52,520 nucleotides of DNA from Pedosphaera sp. (GTDB lineage Bacteria; Verrucomicrobiota; Verrucomicrobiia; Limisphaerales; DSYF01), in assembly GCA_017853715.1 (NCBI GenBank), contig JAFMIZ010000009.1, forward strand, positions 1 to 52,520. The letters run 5' to 3'. The position numbers and the translations under genes were made by a program. The notes beneath the pieces were generated by a model that saw nothing but the letters and a program-made list of their open reading frames with translations, did not search any database and was not told the DNA's origin. Positions 36,238-46,051 of the stretch are shown piece by piece (the first letter of the stretch is position 1; every line of letters begins with the position of its first letter).

Positions 36238-39200
36238 TTAGCGCCCGCAACACTGCTTGTATTTCTTGCCGCTTCCGCATGGACAAGGGTCGTTGCGGCC
36301 CACCTTGGGACCGGTACGCACGGGCTTGGCCTTCTCCATCGCCTCGGCGGCTTCGCTGACCACGTCGCTAGCCTTGCCCTGCGCTGGCGCTGCACTACTG
36401 GCACTTCCGAAGGCGCTGCTGTTTTGATGCAACGTCTGCTTCGGGGCGCTGCGCAGGAAATTCTCGAACGCCATCATGCTGGAGGCGCTGCGGAAGATGT
36501 TGTGGCAGATCTCGGACTTGATGTTGACCATCAAGTCATCAAACAACTTGTAAGCTTCCGCCTTGTATTCGATGAGCGGATCGCGCTGGCCATGGGCACG
36601 CAGGCCGATGCTGTAACGAAGACTGTCCATCTCGTAGAGATGCTCCTGCCACAGCTTGTCGATGGCAGTCAGGATGGTGAACCGCTCCACCGATGCCAGC
36701 GCTTCGGGCTGCTCGAAGGTGATCTTCAGTTCATACGCACGCCGAACGGCGTCCGTGATGAAATTGCAAACGGCGAACTGCTGCGGGCTGAGACCGTCGT
36801 AGAATGAACCCTGAACCGGATTCTCAGTTCCTGCGTCGGCAGCTTTCTTGATTTCTTCCTCGGGCATGCCCAAGGGGAAGTTCAGGTTCACCCAGTCGGC
36901 CAGCGGACGGATCTCCCACGCTTCCTTCTCCGCATCGGGCGAGGTGAATTGCTGCACCTTCTGCACCACGACTTCTTCCATGATGTCCATCAAGCGGTCG
37001 CGCACGTCCTCGCCGTGGATGATCTCGTTGCGGAAGCCATAAAGGACTTCGCGCTGCTTGTTCATCACGTCGTCGTATTCGAGCGTGCGTTTACGGATCT
37101 GGAAGTTGTGCTGTTCCACCCGCTTCTGCGCCTGCTCGATGGATTTGTTCAACATGAAGTGCTCCAGCTCCTGGCCTTCTTCAAGGCCCATGGACTCCAT
37201 GTATTTCACGATCTTGTCCGAGCCGAACAACCGCATGAGATCGTCCTCCAGCGAAATGAAGAAATGCGAACTGCCGGGGTCGCCCTGACGTGAGCAACGA
37301 CCGCGCAACTGGCGATCAATGCGGCGTGACTCGTGACGTTCCGTGGCCAGCACATGCAAGCCACCCAAGTCGGCCACTCCAGGCCCGAGCTTAATGTCTG
37401 TCCCGCGACCGGCCATGTTGGTGGCGATGGTCACCGCTCCACGCTGACCCGCGCGAGCGACGATTTCGGCTTCCTGTTGATGGAACTTTGCGTTGAGCAC
37501 CGAGTGAACGATGCCCGCGCGCTGCAACATCCGGGAAAGTTGCTCGCTGACTTCAACCGAAATGGTGCCCACCAGAATCGGGCGGCCCTGTCCGTGAATT
37601 TCCTGAATCTCTTTCAACACCGCGGCGAACTTCTCACGCTTGGTCTTGTAAACCGAGTCGTTGCGATCTTTGCGGATACAAGGACGATTGGTCGGAATCA
37701 CCAGCACGCCGAGTTTGTAGATGTCGAAAAACTCCTGCGCCTCGGTTTCCGCCGTGCCGGTCATGCCCGCCAGCTTGGTGTAGAGGCGGAAGTAATTCTG
37801 AATGGTCACCGTCGCGAGCGTCTGCGTCTCGCGTTCCATCTCGACGCCTTCCTTGGACTCCACCGCCTGGTGCAAGCCATCGCTCCATCGGCGGCCCGTC
37901 ATCAAGCGGCCGGTGTTTTCATCGACGATGATGACCTTGTTGTCCTGCACCACATACTGCACGTCTTTCACGTAGAGGCAGTAGGCTTTGAGTAGCTGAC
38001 CGATGGAATGAATCTTTTGTGCCTTGGCCTCGTAATCTGACTGGAGCTTCTGCTTCAACTCCATGCGCTTGCGGGCATCCGTCTCGGGACCGGCGTCAAT
38101 GTTATGAATTTCCGTTGCGATGTCCGGCAGCATGAACGCTTCGGGATCACCGGGGTTGATGGCGTTGCGGCCCTTCTCAGTCAAGTCGGCCTCGTGGCTC
38201 TTCTCATCAATCGCGAAGAACAATTCCTCTTTCTCTCCGTATAGCTGCGTCTTCTTCTGGTCCGCATGCAGGAAAAGCTCCGCCTGATTCATCATCCGCG
38301 AGTTCTCGGGTTCTTCGAGCAGCTTCATCAAGCCTTCGCTGCGGGGTTCACCCATCTTCACGCGATACAGGAGCAGACCGATCTCGCGTTCGAGATTACC
38401 GCGCTCCTTGACCTCCGAACCGTCAGCGGGATTCAGCTTCTTAAGCAAGTCCTGCGCCTCCTTGAGGAACCGGGCACAAAGCTTGTCCTGCATGCGAACC
38501 AAGCCCTCGACTGCCGGCTTCCACTGCGAGTAAATCTCGTTGTAACTGTGCACCGCCGGACCGCTGATGATCAGAGGCGTGCGGGCTTCATCCACGAGGA
38601 TCGAATCCACTTCGTCAACGATGGCGTAATAGTGTCCTCTCTGGACCTGCTCTTCCTTGCGAGAGGCCATGCCGTTGTCACGCAGATAATCGAATCCAAA
38701 TTCGGAATTGGTGCCGTAGGTGATATCGCAGTTGTATTGCTCGCGACGCACCGAAGGCGGCTGGTCGTGCAGGATGCAACCAACCGTCAGCCCGAGAAAC
38801 TTGTAAACCGCTCCCATCCACTCGGAGTCGCGCGCAGCGAGATAGTCGTTCACCGTGACCACATGCACACCGCGTCCCGTCAGGGCGTTGAGGTAAACCG
38901 GCAAAGTGCCGACGAGCGTCTTGCCTTCGCCGGTTGCCATTTCAGCGATGCGCCCCGTGTGCAAGGCGTAACCGCCGATCAACTGAACGTCGAAAGGGAT
39001 CATGGCCCACGGCAGTTCATGGCCGCGCACAGATACCTTCATCTGGCGATCCGTCATACGCCGACAGGCATTCTTCACCACGGCAAAGGCCTCAGGCAGA
39101 ATCTCATTGAGGGCCGCCTGCAATGCGTCGTTCTCCTTGATTTGTGAGAGGCGCCCCTTCCAATCCGCCGTCTTTTTGCGAAGGTCGTCGTCGGGGAGGG

Positions 39201-39309
39201 AACTCAACCCGGCTTCAATCGTGTTGATGCGTTCGACAACCGGGCGAAGCTTTTTCACTTCGCGGTCGTTCTTGGATCCGAAGACTTTCTTGACCAGTGT
39301 TCCTATCAT
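36238..39309 (-). CDS. secA: Protein translocase ATPase SecA
   Basis: SecA drives preproteins through SecYEG. The 1023 residues contain Walker A in AEMATGEGKTLVGTLPVYL, the DEAD-like box VDEVDSILVDEARTP, the TNMAGRGTDIKLGPGV segment, QLRGRCSRQGDPGSS, and the C-terminal zinc/SecB-binding tail NDPCPCGSGKKYKQCC. The chain is longer than E. coli SecA (901) owing to extra segments in the N-terminal half, around residues 260-420. The start is ATG 39309 (MIGTLVKKVFGSKNDR), as in other SecA proteins; the frame is open upstream to 39396. With yajC and secDF at 7-10 kb, the window holds most of the Sec motor machinery. Confidence 0.97.
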   Translation of the reverse strand: MIGTLVKKVFGSKNDREVKKLRPVVERINTIEAGLSSLPDDDLRKKTADWKGRLSQIKENDALQAALNEILPEAFAVVKNACRRMTDRQMKVSVRGHELPWAMIPFDVQLIGGYALHTGRIAEMATGEGKTLVGTLPVYLNALTGRGVHVVTVNDYLAARDSEWMGAVYKFLGLTVGCILHDQPPSVRREQYNCDITYGTNSEFGFDYLRDNGMASRKEEQVQRGHYYAIVDEVDSILVDEARTPLIISGPAVHSYNEIYSQWKPAVEGLVRMQDKLCARFLKEAQDLLKKLNPADGSEVKERGNLEREIGLLLYRVKMGEPRSEGLMKLLEEPENSRMMNQAELFLHADQKKTQLYGEKEELFFAIDEKSHEADLTEKGRNAINPGDPEAFMLPDIATEIHNIDAGPETDARKRMELKQKLQSDYEAKAQKIHSIGQLLKAYCLYVKDVQYVVQDNKVIIVDENTGRLMTGRRWSDGLHQAVESKEGVEMERETQTLATVTIQNYFRLYTKLAGMTGTAETEAQEFFDIYKLGVLVIPTNRPCIRKDRNDSVYKTKREKFAAVLKEIQEIHGQGRPILVGTISVEVSEQLSRMLQRAGIVHSVLNAKFHQQEAEIVARAGQRGAVTIATNMAGRGTDIKLGPGVADLGGLHVLATERHESRRIDRQLRGRCSRQGDPGSSHFFISLEDDLMRLFGSDKIVKYMESMGLEEGQELEHFMLNKSIEQAQKRVEQHNFQIRKRTLEYDDVMNKQREVLYGFRNEIIHGEDVRDRLMDIMEEVVVQKVQQFTSPDAEKEAWEIRPLADWVNLNFPLGMPEEEIKKAADAGTENPVQGSFYDGLSPQQFAVCNFITDAVRRAYELKITFEQPEALASVERFTILTAIDKLWQEHLYEMDSLRYSIGLRAHGQRDPLIEYKAEAYKLFDDLMVNIKSEICHNIFRSASSMMAFENFLRSAPKQTLHQNSSAFGSASSAAPAQGKASDVVSEAAEAMEKAKPVRTGPKVGRNDPCPCGSGKKYKQCCGR

Positions 39310-39430
39310 GTTAGGTGCTCGCAAATAGAGAACGACGTTACGGGTAAAGGGTGGCAACGTCAATTGATAGCGGCTTCGATTGAGACGACGTGTCACACCT
39401 TTTTGGTGCTCAGCCGAGGAGAAAACCGAG

Positions 39431-39824
39431 TCAACTCTGCGCTGCCTGTTTACGCTTCACAGGCTCGAAGAACCGGGCTTGGGAGATGACTGCCCGTCGG
39501 TGGACGCCATGCGCCGCGAGTTCCTGACCGTCTGAAGCTTCCACTTGGAAATGTATCGTGTCCCCCCGCAGTGATCCCGCTCGCGGCACAAGTCACCTCG
39601 CTGCCCAAGGGCGTGGGAGCAAGATGTCGAGCACCCACTTCGGCGCAAACCGATGCTTCCCCGTCATAAAGAAACGGGCGCAAGGCCTCGCGCGCCATTT
39701 GCTTGAGCCATTTGATCAACCAGGCCGTTGACAACACCGCCGACATATCGGGCAACGCAAAATCTACCAAATGCCGCAGCTCCACCTGGAAGCGGCACGA
39801 GTTTGAATGCCCACTGCTGGCCAC
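39431..39824 (-). pseudogene. FlK-like thioesterase, frameshifted
   Basis: The first part (SAVLSTAWLIKWLKQMAREA, then SVCAEVGARHLAPTPLGSEV) is typical of small hotdog-fold thioesterases related to fluoroacetyl-CoA thioesterase FlK. After TCAASGITAG the frame turns into nonsense and stops at 39450. One frame over, the expected C-terminus appears: FQVEASDGQELAAHGVHRR, ending at TGA 39433-39431. The C-run at 39562-39567 (six) would need five to restore a protein of about 130 residues. The start is probably GTG 39824. ATG 39832, overlapping ccsA as ATGA, would need a second shift near 39795. Function would be lost unless this is a sequencing error. Confidence 0.7.
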
Positions 39825-39828
39825 CGCT

Positions 39829-41814
39829 TCATTTGGCACTCGGAATCGCATCCACGCCCGCATTTCGAAAGCTGCGCCACCAAGTCATTGGTAGCAACGA
39901 CAGCCACATCAAGGCAACTTGGCTGATCGCGAATATGACCAACCACTTGAATGCGGAATCCATGAAGCCGTAAGAATGCAGCCCAACGCCAAGCATGTTC
40001 ACCCCAAACCAAGACCATGCAGTGACCAAGTTGCCCACGATTGCGAGATTCATCAGACCGCGATCGCGCACCATGCCGCCCCAGCGGGCGTGCAAAATCA
40101 CGGCGCACCAAATGACGATGAGCAGAGCGCCGTTTTCCTTGGGATCCCAACCCCAGAAACGTCCCCATGATTGGTCGGCCCAGATGCCGCCCAGCACCGT
40201 ACCCACAAAACTGAAAAGCGTGGCGAAGCAGATGATGGCATAGACCATCTTGCTCAGCGCTTGCCCGATATTCAGGGTGCCGTTGATTTGCCCGGCCGAT
40301 TCCACAACGGATTTAAGGGAGCGGGAAAGCAGCGGCGTAAATATCCCTAGTAAGATGTAAAGGATCGCGAGGAAGCCCGCGAGGAACATCGCTGCATAGC
40401 CGAGCGTGATGGTTACCACGTGCGTGGCGAGCCAGAAATTGCTGTCCAGCACAGCGCGCATCATCTCCATCGTGTCGCCGCTAAACGATAGATTGTGTGC
40501 AATGATAAGCGTGATCGCTCCCACCAAAGAGGCAGCGGCAACGCCGATGCCCACGCGATAGATGCGTTCCAAAATCACGCCGAGCAGGACAGACATCCAG
40601 CCGATGAAGATGGCGGAGGAATAAAGGTTGGTCACCGGCGGACGGCTCTCCAACCACATGCGAAAGGCCAGCCCGGCCGTGTGGATGAGCAGGGCCCACA
40701 CAGTGATGTAAAACGCCGATTTGCGCAGCATCTCCGAGACGCTTGGAAAGACATCAATCGCAAGCATCGCCGCGGCCACCAGCACAAAGGCGAAGAGGTA
40801 CATGATCATCGCGTGCAGGAAGGACTGGAGATTGTTGAAGAAGACTTCTGCTTGGCCCTTGCCGATCTCCGCCGGGAACTTGGTCTCCAGCCAATCACGA
40901 TATTCGTCGAGCGCGGCGTTAAACTCCGGCGCCTTGCCCTGTTCGTAAGCGGACGCCATCCGGGCATACCAGCCTACCGCAGGCGGCAGTTCCGCAGCAC
41001 GCACACCGGCTTCGAACAGCATCTCGCCCATGTCATGCCAATCCTTGTTTGTGTGCTGCGGGTTGGCGTCAGGAATAAGCAACGGATAGGCCATCCGCTG
41101 CAGCATCTCGAAGGACCGGACATATTCCAGATACCGCGTAAAAGCGGCTCCGTCATACTCCTGCTGCGCCTGCTGCGCCCGCACGGCCTCCATGCCGGGT
41201 TGAACCGACGCCAGATACGTGGCCAGTTCCGCCGCAAAGTCCGTCATGTCCTCCGGCTTCAAACTGTTCTTCAAACGCTGATAAAGAATCAGTGCATTGT
41301 AGAGGTTGAGCAGTTGCTTTTGATGCGCGGTGCGTTGGGCGGATTCAATCGCCTGAAACTTGCGCCCCTCGGCTTCGATGGCTTCTAGCGAGTTGGTAAG
41401 TTGATTGAAGGTGAAATAGAACAGCCCGGATTTCTCCACGCCCTTACCGCGCAGATCATAGGTGTCCAGAATTTCAGGATGATGGATCAAAAAGACGGGT
41501 CGGGTGTCAGCCACTTCCGGCTTCATGAAGACTTCCAAGATCCACTCGCTGGCCTTGAGCTTCTTCGGATGCTTCCAGAACTCGTAAGACTTCTTCTCTT
41601 CGAGCGGCAAGGCCGCCGTGTTGCGGATTTGCAGCAGCGCATTGCGTCCGACGGAATCCAGCGGCTGGATGCGTCCATTGAGCAACACCGGCAAACGCCC
41701 GAACTCCTGCAGGTGAAACTCCTTGTCCGGCTTTGGTATCAGCAGCACCACCACCTCGACGACGAACATCGCGAGCAGGCACCACGGAATGACTTTCAGC
41801 AAAAATTTCTTCAT
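39829..41814 (-). CDS. ccsA: Cytochrome c biogenesis protein CcsA/ResC type
   Basis: A 661-residue membrane protein of System II cytochrome c assembly, which with ResB (Ccs1) exports haem and attaches it to apocytochromes. The C-terminal half is the CcsA domain with the tryptophan-rich haem-binding motif SWGRFWGWDPKENGALLIVI and about eight helices. The N-terminal half is one helix and a large soluble region (about 330 residues) not found in the short plant or Bacillus CcsA. Such long forms are known in Bacteroidetes and other lineages. Start ATG 41814 (MKKFLLKVIPW) overlaps the resB stop as ATGA. Confidence 0.93.
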   Translation of the reverse strand: MKKFLLKVIPWCLLAMFVVEVVVLLIPKPDKEFHLQEFGRLPVLLNGRIQPLDSVGRNALLQIRNTAALPLEEKKSYEFWKHPKKLKASEWILEVFMKPEVADTRPVFLIHHPEILDTYDLRGKGVEKSGLFYFTFNQLTNSLEAIEAEGRKFQAIESAQRTAHQKQLLNLYNALILYQRLKNSLKPEDMTDFAAELATYLASVQPGMEAVRAQQAQQEYDGAAFTRYLEYVRSFEMLQRMAYPLLIPDANPQHTNKDWHDMGEMLFEAGVRAAELPPAVGWYARMASAYEQGKAPEFNAALDEYRDWLETKFPAEIGKGQAEVFFNNLQSFLHAMIMYLFAFVLVAAAMLAIDVFPSVSEMLRKSAFYITVWALLIHTAGLAFRMWLESRPPVTNLYSSAIFIGWMSVLLGVILERIYRVGIGVAAASLVGAITLIIAHNLSFSGDTMEMMRAVLDSNFWLATHVVTITLGYAAMFLAGFLAILYILLGIFTPLLSRSLKSVVESAGQINGTLNIGQALSKMVYAIICFATLFSFVGTVLGGIWADQSWGRFWGWDPKENGALLIVIWCAVILHARWGGMVRDRGLMNLAIVGNLVTAWSWFGVNMLGVGLHSYGFMDSAFKWLVIFAISQVALMWLSLLPMTWWRSFRNAGVDAIPSAK

Positions 41815-43028
41815 GCGTTCCTCCGGCGGGTGAAGAATCCTACGAGGTGCATCAGGAACTGTCCCAGCAACCCAACACTCACCACCACACACGCCAGGTA
41901 AGGCGTCAACCAGCCGGGGTTGCGGACCACCTGCAACACCGTCCCTTGATCATCCTTGTCGTAACTGGCCTGGTAATACGTCTCACCGCCGTAGCGGAGC
42001 GGATTGTTCATGTAAATGCGCGTCTCACGTGTCTCGCCCGTGGCGAGATTGACCACGCGCACCATGCTGGAAAAATCCTTGGGAATCTCCGTGCCGGGAT
42101 ACTTATCATGCCGGAAATCAATCAGCTCGATGGTGTAGGGCTTATAGAGGCGCTTGGGCCGGAGCGAAATCTCAAATTCACGATCTCCAACCTTCAAGGT
42201 TTGCGGTTTTTGAATCCAGAATGACGCGAACCAAGTGCCCAACGACCCGTCTGCTGACGAGGCTTCAATGGTTACACTTGGCATGTTGCGACGGTCCATT
42301 TGGGTTTCCGGGGCCATTTCACGAACCGTCACCTGCGGTCCCAGCCCCTGCATGGCCGGAGGCTGAATGGTGCCATTCGGATCGCGGTTGGTGACTTCCG
42401 AATTCGCATAAAACTTGTTCACGCGGATCTTGAACGGAAGTGATTCACTCGTGATTTCACCTTCCTTCGCCAACACGTTTTCCGGGATAGATGTCACACG
42501 GTCGAACTCGGGATTGGTCACCTCCACCACCGCCAGTTCGGCGAAGCGGTCCAGCTCTGAGAAGTTCTTGGCCTGCCCTTCACGGATGTGCATCGTGCTC
42601 TCCAGGGCCAGCATGTCGGTCAACAACTGTCCCACCAGCAGCAGGATCAGCCCAACATGCGCCGCCTGCAACGCCAGCTTGTTCCATGAGAGTTCAAACG
42701 TCTTGATCTGCGAAGCGATCAAATTGAGCAGAAACACAAAGCCCAGTCCGTAACCGCCGGGAAACACCGGGATGCGCGGCGCGGCGAGCACTTGTTCCGC
42801 GGTGGAAGGCGGCAGGTAAACGCCGACCATCTGCAACGTCTTCTTCACTGCCGCCGCCATGGATGCGTAGTCCACAAAGAAGCTTTGGAAGAACCGCTCT
42901 TGCGTGAGATATAAACCCAACGGCTCCTGCGCCAGCGTGCCGAAGAAAACCAGCACCAATGAAAGGCACAACACCCACACCGCCAGCTTCAGCGAGGCGA
43001 AGAACTCAAAAATTTTATCGAGCGACAT
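41811..43028 (-). CDS. resB: Cytochrome c biogenesis protein ResB/Ccs1
   Basis: A 405-residue partner of CcsA in System II. The N-terminal segment FFASLKLAVWVLCLSLVLVF matches the ResB start, where FASLKLAV is the family hallmark. Further membrane segments are YGLGFVFLLNLIA and AHVGLILLLVGQLL. A large periplasmic domain follows (FKIRVNKFYANSE, GGETYYQASYDKDDQG) and a last helix near the C-terminus (YLACVVVSVGLLGQFLMHLV). It overlaps ccsA by 4 nt, and the duplicated-domain gene ends only 2 nt upstream of its start, so the three genes form one operon. Confidence 0.93.
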   Translation of the reverse strand: MSLDKIFEFFASLKLAVWVLCLSLVLVFFGTLAQEPLGLYLTQERFFQSFFVDYASMAAAVKKTLQMVGVYLPPSTAEQVLAAPRIPVFPGGYGLGFVFLLNLIASQIKTFELSWNKLALQAAHVGLILLLVGQLLTDMLALESTMHIREGQAKNFSELDRFAELAVVEVTNPEFDRVTSIPENVLAKEGEITSESLPFKIRVNKFYANSEVTNRDPNGTIQPPAMQGLGPQVTVREMAPETQMDRRNMPSVTIEASSADGSLGTWFASFWIQKPQTLKVGDREFEISLRPKRLYKPYTIELIDFRHDKYPGTEIPKDFSSMVRVVNLATGETRETRIYMNNPLRYGGETYYQASYDKDDQGTVLQVVRNPGWLTPYLACVVVSVGLLGQFLMHLVGFFTRRRNA

Positions 43029-43030
43029 AA

Positions 43031-44215
43031 TCAGAACTTCACGCTGCGGACGAACGTGACGAGCGCCTCTTTTTCACGCGCGACCAATGTCGCGTCGCCA
43101 AGCAGCTTGAAGAACCACGTCTGCCCCGATTGGGAAACAATCGCACCCACACAACGCATCGCGTTGCCGTTCTCGGCTCCTTCGCCGGCAAAGTCCACGA
43201 GCGTAGCCTTCAATCCGGCCAGTTCGAGTGGAGCAGAAATCTTTTGCAGTCCAGCTTCATCCACCGACCCAAGACTCAACTGCCCGCGCCAGCGATTCAC
43301 ATTGGCCAGCAAACCACCACCGTCACCCGCGGACATACTGACGTTGATGTCGGCCTTGGCTCCGCCGTCGCCGGTGACTTGAAACTTACCCACGAGAAAC
43401 GGCGAGCGCGCAATTTCCGTCCAACCCGCCGGAATCGTCCACTTGGGCTGGTCGCCCGTGCCCGGGGGAACAGTTGCACCGCCGCCCATCATCCCCTGCC
43501 CCATGCCCATTCCCATACCGCCCCCGCCGCCCGCCATCGGCGGATGACCTGCTGGCAATTGTGGTGCTTCAAACGAAACGTCTTTGAGGTAACTCAGGAA
43601 GTTGGCTTTTTGTGAAGCGACGAACGCATCCTCACCCGTCAGCTTGAAAAACCAAGTAAAGTCATCGCGCTTGAGCATCGCCACGAGAATGCGCGCTTTG
43701 TATTTGCCACCCAAAACCGCCTCCGTGCTAGCCACGTCAAACAACTTCCCTTGTTCGCCAGCGATCGTCACCGCAGTGCTTTGCGTGCCGAGATCCGCTT
43801 CCGTGATGGCCGGCAACTTCGCCTGCTCACGCCACATATTGACCAGTTGTAGCTCAATATTTGCCATGCCCGGCATCGGGATGACTGCCATTTCGGCTTC
43901 CGTGCCCTCGGCGTTGCTGACCAAATAACTCGCCGCCCGCATAGCGCCGGGGGTGGGATTCTCGCGCCAGCCTTCGGGCTGCTTACCCACCTTGATGCTG
44001 GGCTGCGCCATGGGCGCCCCACCGTGAGGACTGCCCTCCGAGGTTCCACCGTGCGGATTTGAGTTTCCCGAGTGAGAGTGACCCGCGTGTTCTTTGGGGA
44101 TTTCGTAAACTTCAATTTTGCCAGCTCGCAGAGCGACGGCACCCAGCAAAAAAACGGTGACGCCAATTGCCGTATGAAGAGGGAGGAGAAACGACTTAAA
44201 CATCACGCCGAGCAT
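43031..44215 (-). CDS. Membrane-anchored protein with two repeated domains, cytochrome c operon
   Basis: A 394-residue protein I cannot name. One N-terminal helix (LLPLHTAIGVTVFLLGAVAL) is followed by a His/Gly/Ser-rich linker with five His (HAGHSHSGNSNPHGG...), which could bind metal. Then come two homologous domains of about 140 residues: each starts P(E/A)GW, has a variant of NMWREQ / NVNRWRGQL, and ends with TWFFKL and a final FLSYLKDVSF or VTFVRSVKF. A Gly/Met-rich linker (GGGGGMGMGMGQGMMGGG) separates them. Similar proteins occur in Planctomycetes and Verrucomicrobia. Its place just before resB and ccsA suggests a role in cytochrome c or haem/copper handling. AAAGGT sits before ATG 44215; ATG 44203 is an alternative. 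Confidence 0.75.
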   Translation of the reverse strand: MLGVMFKSFLLPLHTAIGVTVFLLGAVALRAGKIEVYEIPKEHAGHSHSGNSNPHGGTSEGSPHGGAPMAQPSIKVGKQPEGWRENPTPGAMRAASYLVSNAEGTEAEMAVIPMPGMANIELQLVNMWREQAKLPAITEADLGTQSTAVTIAGEQGKLFDVASTEAVLGGKYKARILVAMLKRDDFTWFFKLTGEDAFVASQKANFLSYLKDVSFEAPQLPAGHPPMAGGGGGMGMGMGQGMMGGGATVPPGTGDQPKWTIPAGWTEIARSPFLVGKFQVTGDGGAKADINVSMSAGDGGGLLANVNRWRGQLSLGSVDEAGLQKISAPLELAGLKATLVDFAGEGAENGNAMRCVGAIVSQSGQTWFFKLLGDATLVAREKEALVTFVRSVKF

Positions 44216-44302
44216 ACTACCTTTTGGCCCGCCTGCCGCAAGGGGCGAACACCAATCAGCAAGGTTCCTATTGATTCAGGTCAAGAAAACTTACCATCGC
44301 AA

Positions 44303-44317
44303 GCCCTAGCGTAGGGC
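44303..44317 (-). promoter_or_regulatory. Palindrome next to a TTGACA in the cytochrome operon leader
   Basis: GCCCTA/TAGGGC around a 3-nt centre lies 4 nt past a perfect TTGACA (minus strand 44324-44319), about 90 nt before the first gene of the cytochrome c operon. A convincing -10 is not seen (TGCGAT is the nearest). It could be an operator overlapping a promoter. Confidence 0.3.
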
Positions 44318-44353
44318 ACTGTCAAGCCGCGCTGGCGCAACATGTCCACTACA

Positions 44354-44476
44354 CTACCTTCGCCCACCTGGTTCTTTTCCCGTTGAACTGCCCTTGGCAA
44401 CAAATGCTTCGGCTGCGAGAGCTGCGAACAGCCCCAGCAGCCAAACACAGCCCAGCGTGAGCCTCACAGGAGTCAC
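44354..44476 (-). CDS. Candidate 40-residue membrane miniprotein after rho
   Basis: A GTG frame starting 7 nt past the rho stop encodes TPVRLTLGCVWLLGLFAALA and a short basic tail, that is, one likely membrane helix. It ends at TAG 44356-44354. No homologue is known to me. The spacing suggests it would be read through from rho. It may equally be chance, because the sequence is short and the start codon is not ATG. Confidence 0.35.
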   Translation of the reverse strand: MTPVRLTLGCVWLLGLFAALAAEAFVAKGSSTGKEPGGRR

Positions 44477-44482
44477 AAGGCA

Positions 44483-46051
44483 TCAGCCCACCCCCATCGT
44501 GAGCAGGAACTCGATGTTAGTGCCGGTCTTCTTGAGTTTGCCGAGCAGCAGTTCCATGGACTCGACCGGCGGCACGCCAGTGAGCGCGCGGCGCAACAGC
44601 ACGATGCGGCTGAGTTCGTCAGGGTGATAAAGCAGCTCCTCTTTGCGGGTGCCGGAACGTTCAACATTGATGCTCGGGAAAATACGGCGATCCACCAGAC
44701 CGCGATCCAGATGCACCTCCATGTTGCCCGTGCCCTTGAACTCTTCAAAGATGACTTCATCCATGCGGCTGCCGGTATCCACGAGTGCCGTCGCCATGAT
44801 GGTGAGCGAACCGCCCTCCTCAATGTTACGCGCAGCACCAAAGAAGCGCTTCGGCTTGTGCAACGCGTTGGCGTCCACACCGCCCGACAGAATCTTGCCG
44901 GAGTGCGGTTGCACTGTGTTGTAAGCGCGAGCGAGACGGGTGATGGAATCCAGCAGGATGACGACATCACGCTTGTGCTCAATCATGCGCTTGGCCTTTT
45001 CGATGACCATTTCGGCCACCTGCACGTGACGCTCCGGCGGTTCATCGAACGTGGACGAGATCACTTCCGCGCCTTTGCAGGAACGCTCCATATCCGTCAC
45101 TTCCTCCGGGCGCTCGTCGATCAACAGGATGAACAAGTAGCTCTCCGGGTTGTTCTTGAGCATCGCGTTGGCGAGCTTCTGCATGAGCACGGTTTTACCC
45201 GTGCGCGGCGGCGCCACAATGATCCCGCGGGTGCCCTTGCCGATCGGACAGACCAGGTCCAGCACGCGGGTGCTGAGCTCTGCCGGATCGGTCTCCAGGA
45301 TAAATCGCTTGTTCGGAAACAGCGGCGTCAGGTTGTCGAAATGGGTTTTGTTCTTCGCCTTCTCGGGATCTTCGCCATCCACCGCTTCCACCTTGAGCAA
45401 GGCGAAAAAACGTTCCTTCTCCTTGGGCGGACGGATCTGTCCAGCAATCAAGTTGCCGGTCTGCAAATCGAACCGGCGAATCTGCGAGGGCGACACATAA
45501 ACGTCTTCGGGACACGGCAGATAGTTGAAGCTGCGCGAGCGCAAGAAACCGAAGCCTTCCGGCAACACCTCCAGCACGCCTTCGGTGAACAACACACCGG
45601 CCCGCTCCGCGTTCTTCTGAAGCACATGGTAAATGATCTCGTGCTTGCGCATGGTGCCGTAGTTCTCGACCCCAAACTGCTTGGCCATCGCCGTCAACTT
45701 GGCCATTTCCATGGCCTGCAACTCGGCGATGTTGAGCGACTCCGCGATGCGATCACGGCGACCCGTAGGCAGACGTTCGACACGCGGGCGCTCCGGCTCA
45801 TCGGCGGCTGAATCATCAGCCGAGGTTTCCACTGGCGCCGTGGGCGGACGCAGCTCATCGCTGGAACGCATATTGGATTGGCGATCAGCGGCGGCTTCAG
45901 CTTTCGCGTGGGCAGCAACCTCTTCCGTGGTGGGAACGTCGGAGCTGTCGGATGGCGTGGGTGCGGCAACAGGTGTTTCCGCCACTTCAGCAGGAATGAT
46001 TTGTTCTTTCGACTTGGCGCGCTTTGGTGCGGCCTTCTTCTTAGCAGGCAT
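44483..46051 (-). CDS. rho: Transcription termination factor Rho
   Basis: Rho is an RNA-dependent hexameric helicase that ends transcription. Of 522 residues, the first 100 or so form an Ala/Glu/Pro/Ser-rich, low-complexity extension ([19 protein letters not shown]). The RNA-binding domain follows ([36 protein letters not shown]). The ATPase core has Walker [32 protein letters not shown], Walker [16 protein letters not shown], and [19 protein letters not shown]. Such N-terminal extensions are common in Actinobacteria, Bacteroidetes and PVC bacteria and in some cases affect RNA binding or phase separation. It stands as a single gene, upstream of the cytochrome operon on the same strand. Confidence 0.96.
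   Translation of the reverse strand: MPAKKKAAPKRAKSKEQIIPAEVAETPVAAPTPSDSSDVPTTEEVAAHAKAEAAADRQSNMRSSDELRPPTAPVETSADDSAADEPERPRVERLPTGRRDRIAESLNIAELQAMEMAKLTAMAKQFGVENYGTMRKHEIIYHVLQKNAERAGVLFTEGVLEVLPEGFGFLRSRSFNYLPCPEDVYVSPSQIRRFDLQTGNLIAGQIRPPKEKERFFALLKVEAVDGEDPEKAKNKTHFDNLTPLFPNKRFILETDPAELSTRVLDLVCPIGKGTRGIIVAPPRTGKTVLMQKLANAMLKNNPESYLFILLIDERPEEVTDMERSCKGAEVISSTFDEPPERHVQVAEMVIEKAKRMIEHKRDVVILLDSITRLARAYNTVQPHSGKILSGGVDANALHKPKRFFGAARNIEEGGSLTIMATALVDTGSRMDEVIFEEFKGTGNMEVHLDRGLVDRRIFPSINVERSGTRKEELLYHPDELSRIVLLRRALTGVPPVESMELLLGKLKKTGTNIEFLLTMGVG

Noticed and set aside
40495-41388. A 297-codon plus-strand frame
   Set aside because: Antisense to ccsA, whose motifs and overlaps with neighbours are clear.
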